From the NCBI GenBank assembly GCA_018697295.1, contig JABHTJ010000002.1:92027-156026 (forward strand): 64,000 bases of DNA. The letters run 5' to 3'. Shown here one piece after another: positions 27,089-37,374 of the stretch (position 1 is the stretch's first letter; the number at the start of each line of letters is the position of its first letter). Both the position numbers and the translations under genes were made by a program. A model generated the notes under the pieces. The model did no database searches, had not been told where the DNA came from, and saw nothing but the letters and a program-made list of their open reading frames with translations. This DNA is from an archaeon (GTDB lineage: Archaea; Nanobdellota; Nanobdellia; Pacearchaeales; GW2011-AR1).

Positions 27089-28618
27089 ATGGCTACCGTT
27101 AAACTTGAATTGAATCCCCAGGTTCCTTCGATTCCGGGTTTTGAAGATAAAACTAAAATTGATGTGCGTTACATGGTGATAGCACCTTTTGTTTCAATTC
27201 ATATTTATTGGAATTCTGAATTGAATGAAGTTATTTATGAGGTTGAAGAACCCGTTTTAACTGAAGATGATTGGAAAAAACTTAAAAAAATTGAATCGTC
27301 AATGAGGGAAATCGTAAACATTAACTTTGTTGGTGGCGAGGGGAGTCAAGAACATTTGCTTGACTATATTGATAAAACTGCTCGACTTTTGATTAGTGAA
27401 CTTGGGTTTGAGATTGAAGAGAGTAAATATGAAAAGTTGTTTTATTATTTGTATCGAAATTTTGTTGGTTTGAATGAGATTGAAGCATTGATGAAGGATT
27501 ATTTTATTGAAGATATCGAATGTAATGGTGTTGACCAGCCAATTTATATTGTTCATCGAGTTTTTCGAAATATTAAGACTCGTGTGAAGTTTACGTCGCT
27601 TGAGGAAATTGCGAATTTTGTTGAAAAACTTGCTCAAAAGACTGGACGATATATTTCTTATGCCTCTCCTATTCTTGATGGTACTCTTCCAGATGGGTCT
27701 AGAGTTAACGCAACGTATACGAAAGATATTACTTCGAAAGGTCCGACGTTTACAATTCGTAAATTTACTAAAACTCCTTGGACACCTATTCAGTTAATTG
27801 GGTTTAAAGCGCTTAATCCTGCAATGCTTGCTTATTTTTGGATGGTTTTACAATATAAGACTAATTTGATGATTGTCGGTGGAACGGCATCAGGAAAAAC
27901 TACACTTCTTAATGCAATTGCATTTTTTATTCCGTCTGAGAATCGTGTTGTTTCAATTGAAGATACGCGAGAACTTAATCTTCCTCGAGAAAATTGGTTG
28001 CCGTCAGTTGTTCGTACGGGTGTCGCTACCGGAGGAGCTGGAGAAATTGACATGTTTAAACTCCTTAAAAGTTCATTTCGTCAAAATCCTGATTATGTAA
28101 TTGTTGGTGAAGTTCGAGGAAAGGAAGCTTCAGTTTTATTTCAGGGAATGGCTTCGGGCCACGCATCTATTTCGACACTTCACGCAGATTCTATTGAAAC
28201 TGTGATTCGTCGTCTTGAAACTCCTCCGATTAGTTTGAGTCCCATGCTTCTTAATAGTTTGGACGCAGTCGCCGTTATGACCCATGCAATCGTTAATGGA
28301 AAAGAGACGCGACGTCTTCGTGAAATCTCTGAGGTGGTTGAAGTTAAATCTGACGGGAGTGCAGTTACTAATACTCCCTTTGCATGGGATCCTTCAACTG
28401 ACACATTCCACTATCGGAATGAGAGTCATGTATTCAAAAAGATTCGAGAAAAATTTGGAATCGATAAAGGAGCTTTAGAAAAAGAATTTGAAAATCGAAC
28501 ACGTCTTTTATCGATTCTTTTTCAAAAAAAAGTTCTTAGCTATGATGATGTTCAAAAAGTTATTAATGAATACTCAAAAAATCCCCGAGTTGTTTTAGAT
28601 AGGTATGGGATTATTTAA
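27089..28618 (+). CDS. Type II/IV secretion system (pilus assembly) ATPase
   Basis: MIVGGTASGKTTLLNAIAFFIPSENRVVSIEDTREL...GEVRGKEASVLFQGMASGHASISTLHADS. Confidence 0.94.
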   Translation: MATVKLELNPQVPSIPGFEDKTKIDVRYMVIAPFVSIHIYWNSELNEVIYEVEEPVLTEDDWKKLKKIESSMREIVNINFVGGEGSQEHLLDYIDKTARLLISELGFEIEESKYEKLFYYLYRNFVGLNEIEALMKDYFIEDIECNGVDQPIYIVHRVFRNIKTRVKFTSLEEIANFVEKLAQKTGRYISYASPILDGTLPDGSRVNATYTKDITSKGPTFTIRKFTKTPWTPIQLIGFKALNPAMLAYFWMVLQYKTNLMIVGGTASGKTTLLNAIAFFIPSENRVVSIEDTRELNLPRENWLPSVVRTGVATGGAGEIDMFKLLKSSFRQNPDYVIVGEVRGKEASVLFQGMASGHASISTLHADSIETVIRRLETPPISLSPMLLNSLDAVAVMTHAIVNGKETRRLREISEVVEVKSDGSAVTNTPFAWDPSTDTFHYRNESHVFKKIREKFGIDKGALEKEFENRTRLLSILFQKKVLSYDDVQKVINEYSKNPRVVLDRYGII

Positions 28619-28700
28619 TTTTGAGTTTTTTATGTTTCTCATTTTTAGTAGTGATTTGGATGGATAAAAGTTTATAATGTTGATATGGTTTTGATATTAT

Positions 28701-29558
28701 ATGGGTCGTCAATTAGGTTCTGAGGCGCTTGCGCGATTGAAAAGTTTTCGACTTATTGCGGCTGAGACTCAAAATGTTATTAATTCTGCTGAAGGTTCAT
28801 TTCTTTATACTGAAGGTAGGTCTCTTTATTCTAGCGATGGTCCGAATCCAAGTTTTGTTTCATTAGTTGAGACATATAATATTTTGACGCAAGCTCAAGA
28901 ATGTATCGCGATGATTACTGGAGATAAAAAAGATTTTTTAAAACTTGCACGGTCTTATTATTCTCAAAGTAGTCTCGCCGACGAAAAAGATTCTTCAAAA
29001 TATCTTCGCCGGGCTGTTCAAATAATTGGGAGAGTTTCTTTTGGAAATCTTCGAAGAAAGGATTTACAATTTATTGCCAGTTCTTGTCATGAAGCCTCAC
29101 AGCTTTTTGATTCTGAAGGAGCTCAGTATATTCGTAATGCGAATGCAGCTGCAAATCGACTTTATTTTTTAAAAGATTCTAAACAAGGTCTTAGTGCTGA
29201 AGAGCTCTCGACAGTTGGCGTGATTTTTGTTGATTTGGGTTGTGATGAACGGCTTCATCTTCCATCTCGGCGAAGGGGAATTATTATTGATAAAGGTCTT
29301 AGGGCGCTTGAAACTTGCGTTTCACAAGAGCCTGAGCCACATTATTATGTCGATCTTGCGGAAGCTCAAGATACAGTTCATAAATTTTTTGATGGTTCTC
29401 CTCGTCTTTTGAAAGAAGCGCATGATAATTTTGCTCGAGCCTATAAAATTGATCCGACATATGACGATTTAGAAGAACGTATCGAAGGGGTGCGAGAAGA
29501 ACTTGGTCTTAAGAACTCTTCTCCTAATTCTGGGATATCTGAAGATTATTTTGGTTAG
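28701..29558 (+). CDS. Hypothetical helical, possibly TPR-like protein in the pilus locus
   Basis: 285-aa helix-rich ORF between ATPase and membrane platform genes. Confidence 0.6.
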   Translation: MGRQLGSEALARLKSFRLIAAETQNVINSAEGSFLYTEGRSLYSSDGPNPSFVSLVETYNILTQAQECIAMITGDKKDFLKLARSYYSQSSLADEKDSSKYLRRAVQIIGRVSFGNLRRKDLQFIASSCHEASQLFDSEGAQYIRNANAAANRLYFLKDSKQGLSAEELSTVGVIFVDLGCDERLHLPSRRRGIIIDKGLRALETCVSQEPEPHYYVDLAEAQDTVHKFFDGSPRLLKEAHDNFARAYKIDPTYDDLEERIEGVREELGLKNSSPNSGISEDYFG

Positions 29559-29676
29559 TGATTAATGAGATGTTGAAGTAACTTTTGAAATATTTTATGA
29601 ATCCGGGGGTTGTAAGTTAACATTGTATAAAGTAACTTTAATAAAGAACTCATTCTTATTATTTTTAGAGGATAAA

Positions 29677-29847
29677 ATGGTGAATATTGCGTTTGTTGAA
29701 CAGTTGGTTGTGGCTATGGAGGATTCGTTGAAGCGTCTTGAAAAGGCAGTTTCCAAAAAGAACGAGTCGGAAATACAAAATCTTCGTACCTTTATTTTTG
29801 ATTTGCATATAAAAATTGCTGAGGAGATAAAAGGAAAACATGTTTGA
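29677..29847 (+). CDS. Small helical protein (57 aa)
   Basis: MVNIAFVEQLVVAMEDSLKRLEKAVSKKNESEIQNLRTFIFDLHIKIAEEIKGKHV; overlaps next gene start. Confidence 0.6.
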   Translation: MVNIAFVEQLVVAMEDSLKRLEKAVSKKNESEIQNLRTFIFDLHIKIAEEIKGKHV

Positions 29848-31093
29848 GAAATTTAAAAAAAACTTGAGTCAAGAAAAAGAGATTATTGCAGATATCAATG
29901 AAGTTATGAAAAATCTCAAATCTGACCCGGAACATCGCGAAGCTTATGTAAAAAGTCTTGGTTCTCTTGTTCGTCAATTGGATTTGTTAAATGATGTTGT
30001 TCCCAAACTTTTGAATGATGTTGTTCCAGAGAAAACTGGGACCACTTCCAAAGAATCCTCTCCTAAAAAAGATAAAACTATTGATGTTAGTTATACTTCC
30101 CCAAGAACCAAGAAAGGAAACTTTATTACACTTAACAAGGAAGATAAAAATGCTTACCTAAAAGAACTTCATCTCTCTGAAGGTAATCTTTTGAAAGTTT
30201 CTAAGATTAAGGAAAAAAAGAAAGGTGAAAAAAAGAAGGCAAATTTCTATACTGTTTTTTCGAATAAACTTTTTGGCGAGAAGGGAGAATCACTTTCTGC
30301 GAAGATGCCGAAGATTGGAAGAAATTTGAAACAAGGCAATGTTGGAATTATGGCGTCGAGTTATTTGGCGATATCGATTTTATCTATTATCCTCTCTGGA
30401 ATTTTTGGTTTGATTTTATATTTGGCTTTATTGATGCTCGGAATTGTTGGGTGGACTTTTTTTTGGATTCCACTTTTAACAACTACTTTTGCGATGATCG
30501 CGTTTTATCTTTATCCTTCGAGTGAAGCAAGTAGTGTTCGAAAAAAAATTACCCATGAGCTTCCTTTCGCAACTATTTATATGGCGTCGATTGCAGGTGC
30601 AAATATTGAACCAACTAAAATTTTTAAGATTGTTTCAGCTTCTAAGGAATATCCGACGATTGGCTTTGAAATGAGGAAGATTGTTGTTCAAACAGATATG
30701 TATGGTTTTGATTTGGTTACTTCGCTTAGGAATGTTGCTGAACGAACCCCTAATAGAAATTTGGGAGAACTTTTGTCTGGACTTGCAACGAACATTAGTA
30801 CTGGTGGAGAACTTAAAAATTATTTAGAACAAAAAGCTGAGAATTTTTTAATGGATTATAAGCTTGAGCGACAAGAATATATGGATCTTGCTGGAACTTT
30901 TATGGATGTTTATATTTCTCTTTTAATTGCTGCTCCGCTTGTTTTGATGATGATGTTTATTGTGATGAATGTCGCTGGTCTTGGACTTGGCGGAATTGGG
31001 ATTGGTACACTTTTACTTCTTAGTGTTGTTGGAATTGTTGTTATGAATATTCTGTTTTTAATCGTATTAAATTTAAAACAACCTCTACTATAA
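29840..31093 (+). CDS. Pilus assembly membrane platform protein (TadC/FlaJ, T2SSF domain) 1
   Basis: ELPFATIYMASIAGANIEPTKIFKIVS...FLMDYKLERQEYMDLAGTFMDVYISLLIAAPLVLMMMF. Confidence 0.85.
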   Translation: MFEKFKKNLSQEKEIIADINEVMKNLKSDPEHREAYVKSLGSLVRQLDLLNDVVPKLLNDVVPEKTGTTSKESSPKKDKTIDVSYTSPRTKKGNFITLNKEDKNAYLKELHLSEGNLLKVSKIKEKKKGEKKKANFYTVFSNKLFGEKGESLSAKMPKIGRNLKQGNVGIMASSYLAISILSIILSGIFGLILYLALLMLGIVGWTFFWIPLLTTTFAMIAFYLYPSSEASSVRKKITHELPFATIYMASIAGANIEPTKIFKIVSASKEYPTIGFEMRKIVVQTDMYGFDLVTSLRNVAERTPNRNLGELLSGLATNISTGGELKNYLEQKAENFLMDYKLERQEYMDLAGTFMDVYISLLIAAPLVLMMMFIVMNVAGLGLGGIGIGTLLLLSVVGIVVMNILFLIVLNLKQPLL

Positions 31094-31932
31094 TGAAATT
31101 TGAAAAAAAACACTATCTCGGGATTATTGTAGGGATTGCCTTAGCCGGGATTTCATTTATTCTACTAACTGGTTCAATGTGGCTTTATTTTCTATGGGTT
31201 ATTTCTTTTATTATTATTACTCTGCCGTTTGTTCTGAGCGCAATTTTTAATTTGAATGCTCAAAAAGAAAAAGACATGAAATTTTTAGCGTTTGCACGGG
31301 ATTTGGTTGAAGCATCCCATACTGGTACGCCAATTGTTCAAGGAATTATTCATCTTAAGAAAAGAAATTATGGGGCTCTTAGTCCTCACATTCAAAAACT
31401 TGCGAATCAATTAGTTTTGGGAATAAGTCTAAAGGAAGCCTTCTCTATTTTTGCGAACGAATCTAAAAGTCCAGTCATTTCTCGGTCTGTTGATTTGATT
31501 TCCGAAGCTGAAAGAGCCGGTGGAAATATCGCGACTATTTTGGAATCGGTTGTAACCTCTGTTAACCAAGTAGAGACTTTGAAGAAACAACAAAAAGCGT
31601 CGGTTTCAAACTTGGTTAATCAAGGATATATCATTTTTATGATTTTTATTATTATCATGCTTGTTTTAGAATTTAGGATTTTGCCGTTGGTATATGATCT
31701 TTCTTCTGCTGAAGGTTTGTCTATTTCTGCTGGAACTTTAGATCCTGGAGAATTTGCATTTCCACTTTTTTTAATGATTGTTGTCCAATCTCTTTTTGCA
31801 GGACTTGTTATTGGAAAGATTAGTGAAGGAAAAATCAAAAGTGGTATTCGTCATTCTTTTATTCTATTGGTTATAACTCTTCTGATTACGACGGGATCAA
31901 AGGCACTATTTGGGCCTGCAGGAGTTGGATAG
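31093..31932 (+). CDS. Pilus assembly membrane platform protein (T2SSF) 2
   Basis: FARDLVEASHTGTPIVQGIIHLKKRNYGALSPHIQKLANQLVLGISLKEAFSIFANES...SEAERAGGNIATIL. Confidence 0.85.
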   Translation: MKFEKKHYLGIIVGIALAGISFILLTGSMWLYFLWVISFIIITLPFVLSAIFNLNAQKEKDMKFLAFARDLVEASHTGTPIVQGIIHLKKRNYGALSPHIQKLANQLVLGISLKEAFSIFANESKSPVISRSVDLISEAERAGGNIATILESVVTSVNQVETLKKQQKASVSNLVNQGYIIFMIFIIIMLVLEFRILPLVYDLSSAEGLSISAGTLDPGEFAFPLFLMIVVQSLFAGLVIGKISEGKIKSGIRHSFILLVITLLITTGSKALFGPAGVG

Positions 31933-31976
31933 CCTTCTTAAGATAATTATATAAATGTAATATGTGTTTTTATTTT

Positions 31977-32723
31977 ATGAAAGAAGGTGGTGAGTTACTT
32001 AAATGTGTAAGTCGAATATTTGCTTTTCGAAAAGGTTCTGCTCATTTCGAGATGGTTGTTAGTTTTATGTTCTTTTTTAGTTTCGTCTTTTTTTTATTTC
32101 TGATAATTGAGCCAGTTGATTCTTCGACGATTCCCTATGTTGTGGGGGTTGGAGTTGAAGATGCCTTCGAGGAACAAATGAGTGTTCCTTTGGCCGAAGT
32201 GTTTGTTAGGAAAAAGGCTCTTCCCGATCCAAATGATTGTAACAATTTATCCTTGCCCTTAGAATTATTTAATGAAGAATTGGTTGGGAGTCATACTATT
32301 CGGAATGGTGTTCTGCTCCTTCCTTCTGCAGTTAATTCTGAGGGAATTCTAAAAATTTCTCGTGGAGATGGACGTTTCTCTCTTTCACTTTCTTCAGAAT
32401 TTGTTAACGATGATATTGGAGATTGTATAGTTATACCTTCTTCTGATTATTCTGTTGGGAGTATTTTTGAGCGAGAGGTTATTTCTTATAAAAAATTAAC
32501 TAATCTAGTGAATGAATATGGAGTTGATTATTCTACTGTTCGGACTGATTTGAATATTCCTTCGTCGATGGATTTTTCCATTACTTCTGAAGATTTGCCT
32601 TTAATTAATATGGTTCGTCCAATTCCAGATGGTGTAGAAGTTTTTTCGAGGACACAAGTATATCAAGTACTGCAGGAGGATTCTACCCTTTCAAATGTTA
32701 GAATTAATTTTAGGGTATGGTAA
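31977..32723 (+). CDS. Secreted/pilus-associated protein with N-terminal TM
   Basis: FRKGSAHFEMVVSFMFFFSFVFFLFLIIEPVDSSTIPY in the pilus operon. Confidence 0.65.
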   Translation: MKEGGELLKCVSRIFAFRKGSAHFEMVVSFMFFFSFVFFLFLIIEPVDSSTIPYVVGVGVEDAFEEQMSVPLAEVFVRKKALPDPNDCNNLSLPLELFNEELVGSHTIRNGVLLLPSAVNSEGILKISRGDGRFSLSLSSEFVNDDIGDCIVIPSSDYSVGSIFEREVISYKKLTNLVNEYGVDYSTVRTDLNIPSSMDFSITSEDLPLINMVRPIPDGVEVFSRTQVYQVLQEDSTLSNVRINFRVW

Positions 32724-33160
32724 TGTTTATGGATAATCGACGAGGCTGGATGAGAATTTTAGAGGCTACTATTGCCGTCTTAATTATTACTGGAGCATTA
32801 GGAGTTGTCTATTCTAAACAATTTGTTCAAGCAGATTCTGGCAAAGAAGAGTATATTTCTTCATTGCAAGAAAAAGTTTTACTTGATATTACTTATAATA
32901 AGACTCTTCGTGGATATGTGCTTGATCCGACGGAAGATAGTATTGCAGGATTAGTTTTTCTGGTTAATCCAACCATTCCTTCAAATTATAATTTTACTAT
33001 TTTATCTTGTGATTTTAATGTTGCTTGTAAGTTATCTCCTGAAGTATATATTCTAACTATTGGTAAAACTGTTTTTGTAGAAGATGCATTGGTTTCAACA
33101 GATATTATTTCAGTATATAATCCTCGGCGTGTTAGATTGTTTATTTGGGAAAATGATTGA
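32717..33160 (+). CDS. Pilin-like protein
   Basis: MDNRRGWMRILEATIAVLIITGALGVVY; overlaps preceding gene. Confidence 0.65.
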   Translation: MVMFMDNRRGWMRILEATIAVLIITGALGVVYSKQFVQADSGKEEYISSLQEKVLLDITYNKTLRGYVLDPTEDSIAGLVFLVNPTIPSNYNFTILSCDFNVACKLSPEVYILTIGKTVFVEDALVSTDIISVYNPRRVRLFIWEND

Positions 33161-33167
33161 AATTTTA

Positions 33168-33277
33168 GATTGTAAATAGCGCTTTTGTAGCGCTATCTTT
33201 TATTGCGTCATACCAATTTGGCACGAGAACCTCTTGAGAGGTGACGCTCCGCGTTCGCGATGGTGCTTGACAATCTT
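33168..33277 (+). repeat. Dispersed structured intergenic element, copy 2 (longer apical region)
   Basis: AGATTGT/ACAATCT ends; ATAGCGCT-ttttgt-like loop-AGCGCTAT (33177-33197); GCGTCAT(33206-33212)/ATGGTGC(33261-33267); internal CCTC-ttga-GAGG. Confidence 0.8.
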
Positions 33278-33323
33278 TAATTTTCTTAAGATATTTTATA
33301 AAGTTTAGAAGTTATATTATTTT

Positions 33324-34634
33324 ATGCCATTTGATGTAGTTATTGGGAGAAATGAAAGTGATATGAAGGCTTTTGGGAAGCGAGGTTTAGCGTTTATTGG
33401 GAAGAGTTTTGTTACGATGGGAAATTATACTAGTCTTTCAAATCCGATTTATATGGATGTTGCGCGGAGTCATGTAATTTTAGTTTCTGGGAAACGTGGA
33501 AGTGGGAAATCGTATACTTTGGGAACGATGGCAGAAGCACTTTCTAATTTGGATGCTGAAGAATCGAAGAACATTGCTCCGCTTATTTTTGATACGATGG
33601 GAATTTATTGGACTATGAAATATAAAAATTCAAAAGATAGTGAACTTTTAGATGAGTGGGGACTTGAATCAAAAAATATTGCTTTACAAGTTTTTGCTCC
33701 GAAGGGATATTTTGACGAGTATAAAGCAAAAGGAATTGACGTGGATTTTGAGTTTGCAATAAAATTATCTGAACTCTCGGCGACAGATTGGGTTAATCTA
33801 TTTGAATTAAAATTCACTGACCCAATTGCCGTTACGATTGAATCTGTTATTGGTAATTTACAGGAGAGTGGAAAGAATTTTGATTTCGAAGATATTCATA
33901 GTTTAATTTCCAGCGCCCAAAATATTTCCCAAGAAGTAAAAAATTCTTGTATGGCGTTATTTGATGCTGCTAAGACGTGGAAAGTTTTTGATGCTGAGAA
34001 TGGTATTGAGGTTCGTAATTTGCTTAAGGCTGGTGTTACGACTGTGATTGATTTATCGATGTATGCTTCTCTTGGAGCGTTTAATGTTCGAGGACTTATT
34101 ATTGGACTTGTTTCTAAGAAAATTTTTGATGAACGAATGAAGTCAAGAAAAGATGAAGAAATTCAGGCGGTTACTCATGGGATTAATCAAGATTATGCGA
34201 TTAAAAGAGAAATGCCTCTTGCATGGATTTTTATCGACGAAGCTCATGAATTTTTGCCGAGAGAAGGAAAAACTCCTGCAACTGATGCGCTTGTTCAATT
34301 ACTTCGTGAAGGACGACAACCCGGAATTTCGCTAGTTCTTGCAACCCAGCAACCTGGAAAAATTCATACAGATGCGATGACTCAATCAGATATTGTGATA
34401 AGCCATCGAGTAACTGCAAAGCTTGATGTTGGCGCACTTAACGATATTACTCAGAGTTATTTGTATTCGAGTATTAGTGATAAATTGAATAGTTTGCCAA
34501 GGTTGAAAGGTTCGGCGATTATTTTAGATGATAACTCTGAGAGGATTTATCCTATGCGTGTTCGTCCTCGATTTACTTGGCATGGTGGAGAAGCACCAAC
34601 AGCGATTCATAAGGGAAGTGAATTGGACATATAA
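33324..34634 (+). CDS. HerA/DUF87-like ATPase
   Basis: VILVSGKRGSGKSYTLGTMAEALSNL...LAWIFIDEAHEFLPREGKTPATDALVQLLREGRQPGISLVLATQQPG. Confidence 0.9.
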   Translation: MPFDVVIGRNESDMKAFGKRGLAFIGKSFVTMGNYTSLSNPIYMDVARSHVILVSGKRGSGKSYTLGTMAEALSNLDAEESKNIAPLIFDTMGIYWTMKYKNSKDSELLDEWGLESKNIALQVFAPKGYFDEYKAKGIDVDFEFAIKLSELSATDWVNLFELKFTDPIAVTIESVIGNLQESGKNFDFEDIHSLISSAQNISQEVKNSCMALFDAAKTWKVFDAENGIEVRNLLKAGVTTVIDLSMYASLGAFNVRGLIIGLVSKKIFDERMKSRKDEEIQAVTHGINQDYAIKREMPLAWIFIDEAHEFLPREGKTPATDALVQLLREGRQPGISLVLATQQPGKIHTDAMTQSDIVISHRVTAKLDVGALNDITQSYLYSSISDKLNSLPRLKGSAIILDDNSERIYPMRVRPRFTWHGGEAPTAIHKGSELDI

Positions 34635-34692
34635 TCTTTTTTCGTTAACACACTTTCCAATATTTTATAAAGAAGTTTTTGTTATTTTATTT

Positions 34693-35292
34693 ATGTACGA
34701 ACAACCTGAACTTGGATTTGATTTTAACGCGCTTGAGCCGCACTTAGATGCTGAGACACTTAAGATTCATTACGGAAAACATCATGCAGCTTATTGTAAA
34801 AAATTTAATGATGCCGTTAGTGGAACAGAATATGAAGAAAAAGAATTATCAGAATTACTTGTTGGTTTGAATGATTTGTCCGGAGAATCTGTTCCTGCGA
34901 TTCGCAATAATGGTGGTGGTGCATGGAATCATTCGTTTTTCTGGGAGTGTTTGTGTTCAGAGAATGAATCTGGCGAGCCGTCTGGAGAATTGCTTGATGC
35001 GATTACTGCTTCTTTTGGAAGTTTTGAAGAATTTAAGGAAAAATTTTCTACGGCAGCAGCGACTCAATTTGGAAGTGGTTGGGCGTGGCTTGTTGTTGGG
35101 GAAGATGGATTAGAAATTATTAAAACTTCTAATCAAGACTGTCCGTTAACTGAAGGCAAAAAACCAATTCTTTGTATTGATGTGTGGGAACATGCATATT
35201 ATTTGAAGTACAAGAATCTTCGACCAAGTTTTATTGAAGCATTTTGGAACGTTGTTAACTGGGATGCTGTCGGAAAGAAATTTTTGGAATAA
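34693..35292 (+). CDS. sod: Fe/Mn superoxide dismutase
   Basis: FNALEPHLDAETLKIHYGKHHAAYCKKFN...WNHSFFWECL...FGSGWAWLV...IDVWEHAYYLKYKN. Confidence 0.95.
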   Translation: MYEQPELGFDFNALEPHLDAETLKIHYGKHHAAYCKKFNDAVSGTEYEEKELSELLVGLNDLSGESVPAIRNNGGGAWNHSFFWECLCSENESGEPSGELLDAITASFGSFEEFKEKFSTAAATQFGSGWAWLVVGEDGLEIIKTSNQDCPLTEGKKPILCIDVWEHAYYLKYKNLRPSFIEAFWNVVNWDAVGKKFLE

Positions 35293-36078
35293 TCACTTAA
35301 TTTCAAAACTCGCAAGCCAGCGATATTTGTAGGCCCCAATATCACCTGCCTTTCTTAATTCTATGTTTTTTATTTTTGTTCCAATATCTTTTTTTATCTC
35401 TTTTGTCACTTCTTCTTTTATTCCAAATCCATGATAGAATATCTTTGTTCCTTTTTTTGTTAATGGTAAAATCTCTTTTAGGAAAGTATTCTTTAGATTT
35501 GGTCTTGTCATTAGGATTATATCGAATTTTTCTTTTAATTTATTTGAAATAGTTTTTGCATCTCCTGGAGCGAGCGTGATATATTGTCCGACCTTATTTT
35601 TTCTGATATTTTTTTCTGCGAATTTGTTCGCGTCTTTATTTAATTCATTTACAAAAATGTGCGAAGATATTTTTTGTTTTTTTAGTTTCTTCGCGATTAC
35701 TATTGGGTAAGGGGCTATTCCTGCAAAAAGAACGAGAATTTTTGATGACTTCTTTTTGATTGACTTGATAACTTCTTCTGCAGTTTTTTTTCGTTCTTCC
35801 GAAAGCCGAGGCGAGAAATAAGTTTTATTGATGTCGAACTCAAAAGTGCAATCATTTTCTTTGTATTGAGCAATAGTTGTTTTAATTCCTGCGAGATAGT
35901 TCATTCTCGGGATTCTCAATTTTCCGGAAAAACCTTCCGTTTTTTCAACTACTGTTGTTACATTTTTATGATTTTTTAGAAATTTTCTTGCTTGCAATTT
36001 TTTGGTGATCTTCCACATTTTTCGAGGGAATTTTAGTATGGCGATTGTTCCGGTTATGTCTTGAGGTATTTTTTTCAT
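35293..36078 (-). CDS. trm5: tRNA (guanine37-N1)-methyltransferase Trm5-like
   Basis: RIPRMNYLAGIKTTIAQYKENDCTFEFDINKTYFSPRLSEERKKTAEEV...LVLFAGIAPYPIVIAKK...ELNKDANKFAEKNIRKN. Confidence 0.85.
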   Translation of the reverse strand: MKKIPQDITGTIAILKFPRKMWKITKKLQARKFLKNHKNVTTVVEKTEGFSGKLRIPRMNYLAGIKTTIAQYKENDCTFEFDINKTYFSPRLSEERKKTAEEVIKSIKKKSSKILVLFAGIAPYPIVIAKKLKKQKISSHIFVNELNKDANKFAEKNIRKNKVGQYITLAPGDAKTISNKLKEKFDIILMTRPNLKNTFLKEILPLTKKGTKIFYHGFGIKEEVTKEIKKDIGTKIKNIELRKAGDIGAYKYRWLASFEIK

Positions 36079-36113
36079 AACTTTTCAAGGGAAAATTTGT
36101 ATAAAAATGTTTG

Positions 36114-36154
36114 TTTAGAGAGTATATCTGAGGTATACGCTTGTATACTCTAAA
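36114..36154. promoter_or_regulatory. Imperfect inverted repeat between divergent genes, containing TATACTCTAAA
   Basis: TTTAGAGAGTATA...TGTATACTCTAAA. Confidence 0.4.
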
Positions 36155-36210
36155 AAGTGGATATTTTGCTTAAACGGAAGATTTATTAAGATATTGTGCC
36201 TTATTTTAGC

Positions 36211-36678
36211 ATGGGAACAAGCGAAAATTTGCTTGGTGTTCCTGGATATGTCGGGAAACCATTTGAAAATCACTTCAAGGGCCATGGTTGTGATATTTTT
36301 TTGAAAGCTAATCGGGTCATTGCCGGAAACTCAGATTATCTTAAGATTGAAGGGGATTATGAGCATGTTTGCTCTGGGATTCTTACTCTTGATGCCATAC
36401 CTGAGGTAGAGGGATTTTATCTTCGGTATCCTTTTGATTCTAATGGTTGTCTTCGAGAAGTAGCTCGTTTAGATGAACTTGAATCTTTAGCACATACTCC
36501 AAGTCTTATTTATGTAGAAGTTCATGGCCCTGTGGGAGAAGAAGCTGTTATTCCCTTAGTTCTTTATCCCCATGAGCCAGTATTGGCAACAGCAATTGAT
36601 TCAAATAGATTGCCTGGTGTTGTGGCAAGGTTCGAAGAAGAGATCTATAGGGTTGGCAAGGACCATCATGAAGGTTGA
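36211..36678 (+). CDS. Hypothetical protein
   Basis: Intact ORF; ATG 36211 or GTG 36196. Confidence 0.55.
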   Translation: MGTSENLLGVPGYVGKPFENHFKGHGCDIFLKANRVIAGNSDYLKIEGDYEHVCSGILTLDAIPEVEGFYLRYPFDSNGCLREVARLDELESLAHTPSLIYVEVHGPVGEEAVIPLVLYPHEPVLATAIDSNRLPGVVARFEEEIYRVGKDHHEG

Positions 36679-36693
36679 ATATTTTTGAAATTA

Positions 36694-37332
36694 TTATTTT
36701 GATTTTTTATTCATGAAACTTTTATTCATAAAAATCGATTTTTTTGTTTTTCTAAAATAGAAGAAGGTAATTATTGAAGAAATGAGGGCTCCGATTGTAT
36801 CGACGATTAAATCTGTCATTGTATCTATGAGGCCAGATTTTTGCATATTCAAATTGAATAGTTGGTCCATCGTGAATTCAAAAATTTCCCAAGTTGTTCC
36901 AATTGCAATTGCGAATGCAAAAGCAAACACTGCAAGGATTACTGGTTTTGCATGAACATTTTGTTTTGCATACATTAAAAATAATATTGTGAATCCGATG
37001 AATGCAAATACTATCGCTGAAGTTGCATGAAGAATTAAATCCCACCACCAAAAATAATCATAGAATCCTCTCACCTCTCCCAAAAATATGGATGCATAAA
37101 TAAATATTACAATTATTATTTCGAACCCTTTTGGAAGTGTTAGGTGGTATTTTTTCTTGAAGAGACGTGGAATTGATATTAGAATTAGGGTAAGTATTGA
37201 AGTGAAAAGTACTATCCAACTTTTTTGAATTATCGAATCAATTATTGCAAGAACTAGGGTGATAATAATAACTGAGGAGATGATTAAATAAATATTTTTT
37301 TTTGAAAATATAGAAGAATTTTTCTTTTTCAT
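36694..37332 (-). CDS. DUF2238-like membrane protein
   Basis: WWWDLILHATSAIVFAFIGF...IGTTWEIFEFTMDQLF...LIDTMTDLIVDTIGALI. Confidence 0.75.
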   Translation of the reverse strand: MKKKNSSIFSKKNIYLIISSVIIITLVLAIIDSIIQKSWIVLFTSILTLILISIPRLFKKKYHLTLPKGFEIIIVIFIYASIFLGEVRGFYDYFWWWDLILHATSAIVFAFIGFTILFLMYAKQNVHAKPVILAVFAFAFAIAIGTTWEIFEFTMDQLFNLNMQKSGLIDTMTDLIVDTIGALISSIITFFYFRKTKKSIFMNKSFMNKKSK

Positions 37333-37374
37333 ATATTCTTGCTGTTTTAGTTGTATAAAAATTTGTTGTTTTCT

